Program-made: the position numbers and the translations under genes
Shown here: positions 52,941 through 61,745 of the stretch, in pieces
How the letters are laid out: each line of letters opens with the position of its first letter
Numbering within the stretch: position 1 is the first letter of the stretch
Notes under the pieces: generated by a model
The model's database searches: none
The model's input: the letters and a program-made list of their open reading frames with translations, nothing else
What the model was told of the DNA's origin: nothing
Source of the DNA: Idiomarina sp. X4
Lineage (GTDB): Bacteria > Pseudomonadota > Gammaproteobacteria > Enterobacterales > Alteromonadaceae
DNA length: 64,000 bases
Direction of reading: 5' to 3'
Assembly: GCF_002808045.1 (NCBI RefSeq)
Contig: NZ_CP025000.1
Coordinates: 1,736,001 to 1,800,000, forward strand

Positions 52941-54764
52941 TTAGACGAGCTGTGCGGTATCTTTACGGAGTTTTACATTGGCCTGTTGTTTTGATGAACA
53001 ACCTAAGTAACTGGCTAGCTCTTTTAATGACAAAGTGGGCATTGCCAACAGTGTTGTCAGACGGTCAGTAGGGCGCTTATTTTTATAGAATACGGCTAGC
53101 GCAAAGTGTGCCGCATCAAATGGTATTCGCTCTTTTAAGTAAGCGCCGACCAGTAGCTGGGCTAAGTGGGGTTGGTTTAAGTCATCCGGAATGCTGGCTT
53201 TCGACTCGCTAAGCCATTGGTGTTCAGCGTGTGCCCACTGATGAATATCGCGAATAGAAGCATCGTCGCTGGAGGCTGTTTTGACATAAATGGCGGCAGG
53301 GCGCGCGGATACACTGTCGAGACGATGACTGATGCGCCAAGGCACTAAACCATTGGTTTCCCAGAAGCTGGCAACGCCTGGTTCCCAGGCGAAACTAGTA
53401 CCCAATTTGTCGATAGCGCTGTGTTCGGGGTGTTGCGCAATAAAGTCGAGCAATTGGGAAGCATTGCCCTTATGACGCTCATGTTCGGGCACGGCAATAC
53501 GGGCAACTCTTAGCCAACGCGCGCTAAGCGCCCAGGGTTGCTGAAGAAAGTAACCAATAGCTTGTGGTAGCAGGTTACCTTTGGGGCGTCGTCTGCCCTC
53601 TAAAATATCGGTATGCAGTTCTGTAGCCAGTGGCCCTTCCTGAATAAGCCAGGCGACAGCAATGATTTCCCCGTTTTTACGTGTATAGGCCAGGCGATGT
53701 AATGAATCGCTCAATAACAGGTTGAGATCATTTGGACTGCTTTGATAATGCGCATTGAGTAATAACTGAAAACATTGACGCAGAGTGCTTTCATTCATAT
53801 CAGCGGCGTACTCTAGAAACTGGCCGTCAGCAAGTCCGGGGTCGGGCAAAACGGGTGACTCATCCATAAGAAAACAGTCCGTTAACCACTGCTCTAGCGG
53901 GTCGTTTAGTGGCCAGCGCATTGGCGTATTGAGTTGATGACTTTTTATCCGGGGAAACTCTTGTTTTGCCCAATCCTGAAAATGAATTGCAAAGCCCCGG
54001 CCACAACCTTCGTAGCCCGACACCGTTGTCGCTAATAACCATGGCGTGAATTTTTCGCAAAGTTGCTCTGTTGCCCACAACGGTATGCCCGCGGCCTCAT
54101 CAATAATCAGCCACTTTTCTTCTTTACTGGGCTGCTCTAATAACTTGTCCCATGCTTTGAAGGTGATGTTGGGAGCGTGTTTTAGCAAAACCTGTGCGTT
54201 CGCTTTTCTGGGAGCCGTTACAACGAAATCGACATTGGGGAACGCATTACTGACCTGACTGAGTACTTTTCCCAACAAGGTGCTTTTTCCTCTGCCGCGC
54301 TCAGCGATAATAATGTGAGTGTGTATTGGGTTTTTAGAAAAGGCCTCATCAATCAGTTCTTTTTGTAACGTCTGAAGTTCAACTATGGCGTCATCAAATT
54401 CCTTTTGGGAGGTGCTTTTTTGCCGCTTTTGCAATTGATTTTGGGGGAAGTATTTATTGGCGAGATACTGCAGCCGCTCGCGCATGGCTGAAGGCTCATG
54501 GGGAAGGTAAATAATGAGTTGTCCGCCACCGATAACAGTGCCGCATAATGCACAAATCGCGTCGGCATTAATGCCGTCGTGGCAATCAAGAAAAACGCTC
54601 TCGAACTCATGACCTAAGTAGTCACGATACCGATTGAGTTGCGCGTCGGCGTGTACATCAGTTTGAGAAAGAAGAATGCTTTTAGAAGAGCGAGCCTGGC
54701 AGGCTTGCTGCCATTGGCTCGCTGTTTGCAGCAGTTTTAGCTGTCGAAAACCGCCACGACTCAT
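52941..54764 (-). CDS. tmcA: tRNA(Met) cytidine acetyltransferase TmcA
   Basis: 607 residues (E. coli 671). N-terminal DUF1726 domain, then a RecD-like ATPase/helicase with Walker A E-R-G-R-G-K-S-T-L and D-E-A-A-G-I-P, the G-Y-E-G-C-G-R-G-F segment, and a GNAT acetyltransferase domain with R-R-P-K-G-N-L and V-A-R-I-A-V-P-E-H. It makes N4-acetylcytidine at the wobble position of elongator tRNA-Met, using ATP and acetyl-CoA. I chose the ATG at 54762-54764 because GGAG lies eight bases upstream; an in-frame start at 54803 would overlap the upstream symporter gene. Confidence 0.93.
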   Translation of the reverse strand: MSRGGFRQLKLLQTASQWQQACQARSSKSILLSQTDVHADAQLNRYRDYLGHEFESVFLDCHDGINADAICALCGTVIGGGQLIIYLPHEPSAMRERLQYLANKYFPQNQLQKRQKSTSQKEFDDAIVELQTLQKELIDEAFSKNPIHTHIIIAERGRGKSTLLGKVLSQVSNAFPNVDFVVTAPRKANAQVLLKHAPNITFKAWDKLLEQPSKEEKWLIIDEAAGIPLWATEQLCEKFTPWLLATTVSGYEGCGRGFAIHFQDWAKQEFPRIKSHQLNTPMRWPLNDPLEQWLTDCFLMDESPVLPDPGLADGQFLEYAADMNESTLRQCFQLLLNAHYQSSPNDLNLLLSDSLHRLAYTRKNGEIIAVAWLIQEGPLATELHTDILEGRRRPKGNLLPQAIGYFLQQPWALSARWLRVARIAVPEHERHKGNASQLLDFIAQHPEHSAIDKLGTSFAWEPGVASFWETNGLVPWRISHRLDSVSARPAAIYVKTASSDDASIRDIHQWAHAEHQWLSESKASIPDDLNQPHLAQLLVGAYLKERIPFDAAHFALAVFYKNKRPTDRLTTLLAMPTLSLKELASYLGCSSKQQANVKLRKDTAQLV

Positions 54765-54780
54765 CGATATGACTCCGCCT

Positions 54781-56199
54781 TTAGAATAGGGAGAATCCAA
54801 CAAACTTAGTCAGTACTGTGTTGATAAACACAACCGCAAGAATTAACGGAATAAAGGTACTGATTGAAATACGAACATATTTAGCAAGTAACGTATTTCT
54901 ATAATTTGGATTGCCTTCTGACAGTTCATCTTCAAGCCCTTTACGACGCCAGTGTAGTGTAACAAACAAGCAGATAAGTAAACCGTTTAACGGCAATATG
55001 GTGTCGTAAAATACGTCATAAATGACGTCGAATACTGACTTTGGCTGTCCGGCATACGCGGTAAATTCAGTGAACGCAGGTACAAAACCAAACGATGTCG
55101 CCGCTATCAATGTGAGTACGGTCACGGCAAAGCCCATAACCAAGAGTGTTTTCTTACGACTGAACTTCGCTTTTTCAATAATCGCTGCGGTTGGTACTTC
55201 CAGTATCGATACCAATGACGTTATAGCGGCGATGAACGTTAGCAGGAAGAAAACTGTTGCGGCGATACTGGCGCCAACGTAACCAACAACACCTTCTAAA
55301 GCCACAAAGATTTGCGGGAAGAAAGAGAAAATCATACTCACCGAGGAGTCACTTAATGTGTCCGGGTTGGTATTCGGGTTGATGGCGAAGATAGCTGGCA
55401 GAGTCATTAAACCAGCGGTAAATGCGACGGCGGTATCGGTCAGGGCGACCAGCTTGCCGGAAGTAACAATGTCATCGCGACGGCTGAAATAAGAGCCGTA
55501 GGTAATCAAAATACCCATACCCAATGACAATGAGAAGAACGCTTGAGCAAGCGCACCGTTCACGACAGAACCGTCGATTTTTGAGAAGTCCGGCACTAAG
55601 TAAAACTCGACCCCTAATGCGGCGTTGTCTAGCGATAATACAAAAATAACCAGCAATACAAGCATAATGAAAAGCGCTGGCATAAGAAATTTAGCGGCCT
55701 TTTCAATGCCTTTCCTGACACCGCCAACAAGAATAACGTTGATAATGACGGTAACTGCGACGAGAAACCCAACAAAGCCGTAGTCGTTGACGAACTGGCC
55801 AAAGTACTCAGCGTCAGCCAGCATGGCCAGATTTCCGGTGATTGAATGCCATAAATAACCGAATATCCAGACGGTAATCACCATGTAAAACACGGCAATC
55901 ATAAAGGGAGTAATGACCGCCAGTAGTCCGGCAATATGCCAGCCCTTGTTGTCAGGAGAAAGTACCTGATAAGAGCCTAGCGGGCTTTTTTGTGCGCGGC
56001 GGCCCAGCCCCATTTCTGCCAGCATGACTGGCAGGCAGATAAAGGCAACGAACAAAGCATAAATAATAAGAAAGGCACCGCCACCGTTTTTTGTTGCGGC
56101 AACAGGGAAGCCAACTAAGTTTCCGATACCAACGGCAGAGCCTGCCGCGGCAAGTATAAATCCAATTTTAGAGCTGAATTGATCGCGTTGTTCGCTCAT
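54781..56199 (-). CDS. Sodium-dependent transporter, NSS (SNF) family
   Basis: 472 residues with about 12 membrane helices. The N-terminal K-I-G-F-I-L-A-A-A-G-S-A-V-G-I-G-N-L-V-G-F-P motif holds the unwound TM1 sodium/substrate site, followed by N-G-G-G-A-F and the family segment F-F-S-L-S-L-G-M-G. It imports amino acids or related amines with Na+; the substrate is unknown. AGAAGG precedes the ATG. 17 bases upstream of tmcA, so they may share a transcript. Confidence 0.92.
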   Translation of the reverse strand: MSEQRDQFSSKIGFILAAAGSAVGIGNLVGFPVAATKNGGGAFLIIYALFVAFICLPVMLAEMGLGRRAQKSPLGSYQVLSPDNKGWHIAGLLAVITPFMIAVFYMVITVWIFGYLWHSITGNLAMLADAEYFGQFVNDYGFVGFLVAVTVIINVILVGGVRKGIEKAAKFLMPALFIMLVLLVIFVLSLDNAALGVEFYLVPDFSKIDGSVVNGALAQAFFSLSLGMGILITYGSYFSRRDDIVTSGKLVALTDTAVAFTAGLMTLPAIFAINPNTNPDTLSDSSVSMIFSFFPQIFVALEGVVGYVGASIAATVFFLLTFIAAITSLVSILEVPTAAIIEKAKFSRKKTLLVMGFAVTVLTLIAATSFGFVPAFTEFTAYAGQPKSVFDVIYDVFYDTILPLNGLLICLFVTLHWRRKGLEDELSEGNPNYRNTLLAKYVRISISTFIPLILAVVFINTVLTKFVGFSLF

Positions 56200-56425
56200 T
56201 CTGACCTTCTTGTTATCGTTATTATCTTGAGGTGCTTTGTAAGCATCAATTTTTAAATTCCAGCAATCCTAGCAAGGGGTAACGTTAACGGCAAGCAGCG
56301 GATGAGTGAATACGTCGTGAATATTGGCAAGTCCGACCTGAGTGCTAAAAAATTTATTAACATCCATTACAAATGCGATATTGGAAAATGTTAAAACTCA
56401 TGTAACCTTTTTCTAACTCTGTTTT

Positions 56426-56491
56426 AACACGCTGGTAAATACAGGGAATTCTACTCTCTGGAACAGATTGGCGTCTTTTTACCAGCGTGTT
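56426..56491. repeat. Long-loop inverted repeat after zapE
   Basis: Perfect 14-bp arms (AACACGCTGGTAAA at 56426-56439 and its complement at 56478-56491) with a 38-base spacer. It lies just after the zapE stop in the 297-base gap 56200-56496, which holds no gene. Read on the minus strand it ends in GTTAAAACAG rather than a T-run, so it is not a normal terminator. Confidence 0.6.
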
Positions 56492-56496
56492 TCCAA

Positions 56497-57582
56497 TTAC
56501 CAATGCTGCATTTCAAAAAGGCGGGATACACAGCGTCTAAATGGAAAGGCGAGTTGTTGTGCCTGGTACAGTTTTTCAACATCCACTTCCGCGGTTATCA
56601 GTAATAGACAGCCCCGATCGTAGCATTCGTCGACGAGCGCGATAAAACGACGAGCTTCATTATCGAGCTTACTGATAAGCTTTGCGTCGTGTTCTCGCTG
56701 GTAGGTCTCTTCGACGCCATGCACCAACTCTTTGTCAGGAATGTAGGTAAAGGCCGGAACATTTTGTACGGCAATGGCTTTGTATTTGTCGGCAAGCTCC
56801 ATGTAGTCACGCTGGCTCCGGGGGCCCGAACACAGGATCATGAAGTCAAAACCGATAACCTCGCTGTTACGCCATAAGCAAGGAATCGTTCGATTCATTA
56901 TCACGACATTATCGGTTTGCTCTAGCTTGCCAAAGCGACCTTCGGTCAGCGCTTTTAAGTCAGATGGCTGCCCCTGGGTTAGGTAAAGCGGCATATCTGT
57001 GCTGTTAATACGGCGATAATCGGTACCAAAACCCAAGTCGATAAGCTCGCATTGACGGTTAAGTAACTCAATGGTCGGTTCAAAGCGATGCCGTGCCAAG
57101 CCATCTTTATACAACTCGCCGGGAGGCGCATTTGACGTAGTAATTAACGTCACGCCCGCGGCAAACAAGCTTTCCCATAACCGAGCCAAAATCATGGCAT
57201 CACCAATATCTTCAACAAAAAACTCATCCAGGCAGATAATAGAGTGCGCCTCGGCCCAGTCACTCGCCACTCGTTGCATCGGATTTTCTTCGCCTTGCAA
57301 GTTATTCAGTGCGTCGTGAACCTTCGACATAAAATGGTGGTAGTGCAGTCTGATAAACGATGAATTGGCTGTTGAAAGTGAGCGTAGTTGCTCGGAAAAC
57401 ATGTCCATTAGCATAGTTTTCCCGCGGCCAACGGGACCGTATAAATATAAGCTATTTATGGATGTTGAATCTTTATTGCTAATAGCATCAAGCCGCTGTT
57501 GAAGCGCAGCAACGGCGTTTCGTTGAAAACCGTCGTCGTTTAGCTTTCCTGAGTCAATCCAGTGTTGGTAAATTTGCTGCAT
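56497..57582 (-). CDS. zapE: Cell-division AFG1-family ATPase ZapE
   Basis: 361 residues from the ATG complementary to 57580-57582. AAA+ motifs: Walker A Y-G-P-V-G-R-G-K-T-M-L-M-D, Walker B I-I-C-L-D-E-F-F-V, sensor region T-S-N-A-P-P, and the C-terminal R-R-F-I-A-L-V-D-E-C-Y-D-R. In E. coli it acts on the Z-ring during division under stress. A TTG 51 bases earlier is in frame, but it lies inside the terminator hairpin of cnoX and is rejected. Confidence 0.93.
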   Translation of the reverse strand: MQQIYQHWIDSGKLNDDGFQRNAVAALQQRLDAISNKDSTSINSLYLYGPVGRGKTMLMDMFSEQLRSLSTANSSFIRLHYHHFMSKVHDALNNLQGEENPMQRVASDWAEAHSIICLDEFFVEDIGDAMILARLWESLFAAGVTLITTSNAPPGELYKDGLARHRFEPTIELLNRQCELIDLGFGTDYRRINSTDMPLYLTQGQPSDLKALTEGRFGKLEQTDNVVIMNRTIPCLWRNSEVIGFDFMILCSGPRSQRDYMELADKYKAIAVQNVPAFTYIPDKELVHGVEETYQREHDAKLISKLDNEARRFIALVDECYDRGCLLLITAEVDVEKLYQAQQLAFPFRRCVSRLFEMQHW

Positions 57583-57602
57583 GGCGTTACTGAGTTGGTG
57601 CC

Positions 57603-57631
57603 AAAAAAAGGGCCGGCTGAGGGAGCCGGCC
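57603..57631 (-). terminator. Terminator after cnoX
   Basis: On the minus strand, GGCCGGCT-CCCTC-AGCCGGCC followed by CTTTTTTT, between the cnoX stop and zapE. GC-rich 8-bp stem and a T7 run. Confidence 0.88.
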
Positions 57632-57653
57632 AAGATCGTTGCTAGTGAACAGC

Positions 57654-58508
57654 CTAATACATCATGCTGTACAACTTTCTACGGTAGGTTGCTGCGAGCG
57701 GATCACCATCGGGCAACGAATTAATAATGTCGAGTGCGTATTTTTTTGCGCCCTCGAAATTGACGTCTTTCGTTAACACGGTAAATACCAGTTGCAGTGC
57801 TTCCTCGTCGCGGTGTGCTTCATGAAACTTTAAGGCCAACTGCAACTTTAACGATAAATCATCAGGGTTTTGCTCGACTTGCTCCTGCAAGGCGCGAAGT
57901 TCAGGGGAGTCTGCCGCATCTTCGGCTAACTCTAACTTACCCTTAATACGCTGATAATCACTGTCTTGCTCGACCATTGGAATAGCAGCAACTAGCTCTT
58001 TTGCCTGATCTAACCGACCGGCGTCTACGGCCGCTTCTGCCAGTAATTTAATGGCTGCCATATCGGTGTTATCAAGATCATAGGCTTGCTTAGCCAGGGT
58101 ATAAGCTCTGTTCGCATCGCCTTCACCCATGGCTACTTGTGCCTGTTGAATAAGATCGTCTGACGGGCTTGGCAAATGCTTACTCAACATTTCCCGAACT
58201 TCGCTTTCGGTTTTAACACCACCAAAACTATCGACTGGTTCACCATTTTTGAAAAGTGCCACGGTCGGGAGACTGCGAATGCCAAATTGCATGGCTAACT
58301 CTTGTTGGTCATCGCAATTTATTTTCGCGAGAATAACCTGATCGCTGTATTCGTTTGCCAGTTTTTCCAACACCGGCATGAGCTGTTTGCACGGCTCACA
58401 CCAGTCAGCCCAAAAATCGATAATAACCAGTTTCTCTTTTGAGCCTTCTAAGAGCACCTGCTGAAAGTTCTGCAGAGTGACATCAATAATGTTGGACTGT
58501 TGTGACAT
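57654..58508 (-). CDS. cnoX: Chaperedoxin CnoX (thioredoxin-TPR protein YbbN)
   Basis: 284 residues. N-terminal thioredoxin domain with W-A-D-W-C-E-P-C (Cys37 and Cys40), then a TPR-like helical C-terminal half (from about 115). E. coli CnoX has lost the first active-site Cys; here both are present, so this version could act as an oxidoreductase as well as a holdase that hands proteins to GroEL. Cytoplasmic. It is upstream of zapE but separated by a terminator. Confidence 0.9.
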   Translation of the reverse strand: MSQQSNIIDVTLQNFQQVLLEGSKEKLVIIDFWADWCEPCKQLMPVLEKLANEYSDQVILAKINCDDQQELAMQFGIRSLPTVALFKNGEPVDSFGGVKTESEVREMLSKHLPSPSDDLIQQAQVAMGEGDANRAYTLAKQAYDLDNTDMAAIKLLAEAAVDAGRLDQAKELVAAIPMVEQDSDYQRIKGKLELAEDAADSPELRALQEQVEQNPDDLSLKLQLALKFHEAHRDEEALQLVFTVLTKDVNFEGAKKYALDIINSLPDGDPLAATYRRKLYSMMY

Positions 58509-58583
58509 TTGCGCCCGTTCTCCTGTGTCTTTTTGTTCGTGTCTTAAAGCAGGATATGTTGACGGTAAACGTCGATTTCAAGG

Positions 58584-59957
58584 TTAACCGGCAAACCAGG
58601 ATAAGACTTTGTCTTTTAACTTACTGTACGGTGGGTAACGTAATGCCACATCAAAGCGAAAGCTGCGGGTCATAACGGGTTTTAAATGACTAAAAGTATC
58701 AAAGCCCCACTTTCCGTGATAACGCCCCATACCGCTTTGCCCAACGCCGCCAAACGGCAACTTGTCATTGAGCATAAACATCAGGGTGTCGTTGTAGCAA
58801 ACATTGCCGGCGGACACTCGTTGAGTAAACTGCTTCAGCATTCGTTTATCTTTTGAAAATACATAAAGTGCTAAAGGCTTAGGCTTAGTGTTAATAAACT
58901 CAATAGCTTCAGAAGCTGACTTCACGCTCACCACAGGCAGTAGCGGACCAAATATCTCTTCCTGCATGAGGTCGCTTTCGGCAGTTACGCTGTCAATAAC
59001 GGTAGGGGCGATATAACGCTCGCGTTTATCAAAGTCACCACCAATGACAATATTGGCACCGTCAATCATTCGGGTCAGTCGCTGCCAGTGCTGCTCGTGA
59101 ATAATACGACCATAGTCATTCGATTGCTGTGGATCATCCCCGTAAAATTGCGCAATTTGCTCGCGCAATGCGTCAATCAATCGGTCTTTTACTGACTCTT
59201 CAATCAGCAAGTAGTCTGGCGCTATGCAGGTTTGTCCAGCATTCAGAAACTTCCCCCAAACAATGCGGCGAGCTGTTACCGTAATATCGGCGTCGCTCAA
59301 CACTACTGCGGGGCTCTTTCCGCCAAGCTCAAGTGTCACAGGTGTCAGATTTTTAGCTGCTGCAGCCATAATGGCTTTGGCTGCTTGCGGACCGCCGGTG
59401 TAAAAAATATGGTCAAACGGCAATTCGGTTAGCTCTTGAGAGACTTCAACACCACCAGTAACGACTTTAAAGGCGGCGCTGTCCAGGTAATTAACCAAAT
59501 GCTTTTCGAAAACGTCGGCGGTTGCCTGGGCATGCTCAGACGGCTTTATTACTGCGCAGTTACCTGCAGCAACGGCCGCAATAACCGGCGCTAATGTCAA
59601 TTGTACCGGGTAGTTCCAGGCTCCCAATACTAAAACCGTGCCTAAGGGGTCTGGCACTATCACGCTTTTGGCCGGCCAGGCCAGCATTGGATTACTTACT
59701 TTACGTGGTTTCATCCAGCCACGTAAAGCGTTAATAGTATGTTTAATATCAGTTTTCAGGAAGTGAATTTCAGTAAGTTGTGATTCGCTGGGACATTTAC
59801 CTAAGTCTTGTTGCAGCGCTTCCAGCAAGTCCTTTTCGTGATCCTCTAAAAAGTGGGAGAGCTGTTTTAGTTGTTGCTGACGCCAAGACAGCGGACGTGT
59901 AAGTCCGCTGTCGAAGGTGTGTTGAAGTTGCTCTAACGTTTTACGATGAGGGTTCAT
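58584..59957 (-). CDS. Aldehyde dehydrogenase (coniferyl-aldehyde/class 3 type)
   Basis: 457 residues. E-L-G-G-K-S-P-A-V-V and the catalytic Cys in N-A-G-Q-T-C-I-A-P-D-Y, together with the short N-terminus and C-terminal hydrophobic segment (KLKDKVLSWFAG), place it in the class 3/coniferyl-type NAD(P)+ aldehyde dehydrogenases acting on aromatic or long-chain aldehydes. Its start overlaps the gabD stop by four bases, so the two enzymes are made together. Confidence 0.9.
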   Translation of the reverse strand: MNPHRKTLEQLQHTFDSGLTRPLSWRQQQLKQLSHFLEDHEKDLLEALQQDLGKCPSESQLTEIHFLKTDIKHTINALRGWMKPRKVSNPMLAWPAKSVIVPDPLGTVLVLGAWNYPVQLTLAPVIAAVAAGNCAVIKPSEHAQATADVFEKHLVNYLDSAAFKVVTGGVEVSQELTELPFDHIFYTGGPQAAKAIMAAAAKNLTPVTLELGGKSPAVVLSDADITVTARRIVWGKFLNAGQTCIAPDYLLIEESVKDRLIDALREQIAQFYGDDPQQSNDYGRIIHEQHWQRLTRMIDGANIVIGGDFDKRERYIAPTVIDSVTAESDLMQEEIFGPLLPVVSVKSASEAIEFINTKPKPLALYVFSKDKRMLKQFTQRVSAGNVCYNDTLMFMLNDKLPFGGVGQSGMGRYHGKWGFDTFSHLKPVMTRSFRFDVALRYPPYSKLKDKVLSWFAG

Positions 59958-61411
59958 TCAAGTCCGCCGAGGGTTACGGTTTTTAACTCTAAGTATTCAT
60001 CAATACCGTATTTTGACCCTTCACGTCCAATACCGGACTCTTTAATGCCGCCAAATGGGTTGTAAGCATGCGAAATACCGCCGGTATTAACGCCTACCAT
60101 GCCGTATTCAAGTGCTTCACTCACTCGGAAAATGCGAGAGGTGTCTTTCGCCGCAAAGTACGACGCCAGCCCAAATGGCGTGTCATTGGCTTTCTTAATG
60201 CCTTCTTCTTCCGTTTCGAAGGTATTAATGGCAACGACAGGACCAAAGATTTCTTCTTTGGTGATGTCCATATCGTCAGTAACGCCTGAAACCACTGTTG
60301 GTGCGTAGAATAAATCACCCAATTCGGTCATGACTGAACCGCCAGCTTCAATCGTTGCGCCATCTGATTTCGCTGACAGCACCAGACGCTGAACCTTGTC
60401 GACAGCATCTTGGTCAATTAGAGGTCCTAAGTCGACGCCTTCTTCAGTCCCCGGACCAACTTTTAATGCTTTTACCTTGCTGACAATAGCCTGAGTGAAT
60501 TTTTCAGCAACCTTTTCCTGCACCAAGACTCGGTTGGCGGAAACGCAGGTTTGTCCGCCATTACGGAATTTACAGGCAATAAGCTGCTCGGCAGCCTGCT
60601 CAATGTCGGCATCGTCAAACACCAGGAACGGAGCATTACCGCCCAGCTCCAGCGATACTTTGGATACGTGCTCTGAGCATTGTTGCATGAGAATCTTACC
60701 AACGCCGGTAGAGCCGGTGAACGACAACTTACGAACCTGTGATGAGGTTGCAAGGCGCTTACCTACGGTTTTGGCATCGGTGGTTGGAATAATATTAATA
60801 ACACCGTCCGGAATGCCCACTTCACTGGCGAGTTGCGCCAAAGCTAAGCTGGAAAGGGGAGTTAACTGCGGTGGCTTAACAACTATGGTGCAGCCAGCGG
60901 CTAACGCAGGTGCAATTTTGCGAGTGATCATCGCATTCGGGAAGTTCCACGGGGTAATGGCTGCGCAGACGCCAACCGGTTCTTTGGTCACTAATACGCG
61001 TTTGCTGCTGTCGGTTAGCGGTAGAATATCACCGTTAATGCGTTCGGCCTCGCCGGCAAACCAGTCGACAAAGCTGGCGCCGTACTCTACCTCACCAACC
61101 GCCTCTGGAACCGGCTTGCCTTGTTCGGCGCTCATTAATTCGCCCAATGCCTGCTTGTTGTCCATCATGGACTGATACCACTTGCGTAATAGCACAGCAC
61201 GCTCGCGAGCGGTTTTCTTACGCCATTTAGCCAGTGCCGTCTCGGCGACGTTAATGGCGCGTTGCGTAAGCTCGTCATCGGCATCGGCAACTTCGGCCAA
61301 AACCTCACCTGTTGCCGGGTTAGTCACACTGAAACGTTTGTCTGTGGGTACCCAGTGACCTTCGATGAAACAATCGCTTTTAGTAAGTGATGACATGGAA
61401 TGTGCTGACAT
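59954..61411 (-). CDS. gabD: Succinate-semialdehyde dehydrogenase (GabD-like)
   Basis: 485 residues. F-T-G-S-T-G-V-G, catalytic Glu in L-E-L-G-G-N-A-P-F and catalytic Cys in N-G-G-Q-T-C-V-S-A-N-R, with the P-F-G-G-I-K-E-S-G-I-G-R-E-G C-terminal signature of the NADP+-dependent SSDH/glutarate-semialdehyde group. The start (complement of 61409-61411) has GGAGG upstream. No gabT is nearby, so the aldehyde source is unclear. Confidence 0.9.
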   Translation of the reverse strand: MSAHSMSSLTKSDCFIEGHWVPTDKRFSVTNPATGEVLAEVADADDELTQRAINVAETALAKWRKKTARERAVLLRKWYQSMMDNKQALGELMSAEQGKPVPEAVGEVEYGASFVDWFAGEAERINGDILPLTDSSKRVLVTKEPVGVCAAITPWNFPNAMITRKIAPALAAGCTIVVKPPQLTPLSSLALAQLASEVGIPDGVINIIPTTDAKTVGKRLATSSQVRKLSFTGSTGVGKILMQQCSEHVSKVSLELGGNAPFLVFDDADIEQAAEQLIACKFRNGGQTCVSANRVLVQEKVAEKFTQAIVSKVKALKVGPGTEEGVDLGPLIDQDAVDKVQRLVLSAKSDGATIEAGGSVMTELGDLFYAPTVVSGVTDDMDITKEEIFGPVVAINTFETEEEGIKKANDTPFGLASYFAAKDTSRIFRVSEALEYGMVGVNTGGISHAYNPFGGIKESGIGREGSKYGIDEYLELKTVTLGGLE

Positions 61412-61531
61412 ATAGCCTCCAACTGAATAAGTTTATCTATACTAATGTAGGCAATAAATGCACAAATGGTTCAACTTTTTCAATGATTTCAGACTATATT
61501 TTGGTTTTTGTCGAAAAAGTATCCAGTTACA

Positions 61532-61559
61532 TTGCTTTTATCGCACAAATGCGTATAAT
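61532..61559 (+). promoter_or_regulatory. deaD promoter
   Basis: TTGCTT (61532-61537), 16-base spacer, consensus TATAAT (61554-61559). Transcription would begin near 61566, leaving a leader of about 180 bases before the deaD ATG. Confidence 0.65.
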
Positions 61560-61565
61560 CCGCAG

Positions 61566-61745
61566 CTCCTTCAAGGAACACCGCATTACTGATGAGGCAG
61601 CGGTCACCCTTGATTCGCGGGGTTGCAGCGCCTGATTCCAGTCCAGACAGTTTAGAGACTGACCACTGATTCCTGTTGCCGGGCCATAACCCCATATTTG
61701 TTTTGTTTGCCATAAGGCAAACGGGAATATAGTGAGACACAATTT
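61566..61745 (+). other. Long structured 5' leader of deaD
   Basis: The gap 61412-61745 has no gene. The transcribed part holds several possible hairpins, including a 7-bp stem with an ATAA loop (GTTTGCC / GGCAAAC, 61705-61722) 24 bases before the start codon, and two copies of CTGATTCC (61632-61639 and 61666-61673). Cold-induced DEAD-box helicase genes in other bacteria have long leaders that control translation; I do not recognise a known riboswitch here. Confidence 0.45.

Noticed and set aside
57583..57633. A TTG start adding 17 residues to zapE
   Set aside because: The codon lies in the cnoX terminator hairpin, and the extension does not resemble the family N-terminus.
60495..61175. A 226-residue frame antisense to gabD
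   Set aside because: Antisense to a highly conserved dehydrogenase; no start signal and no domain.
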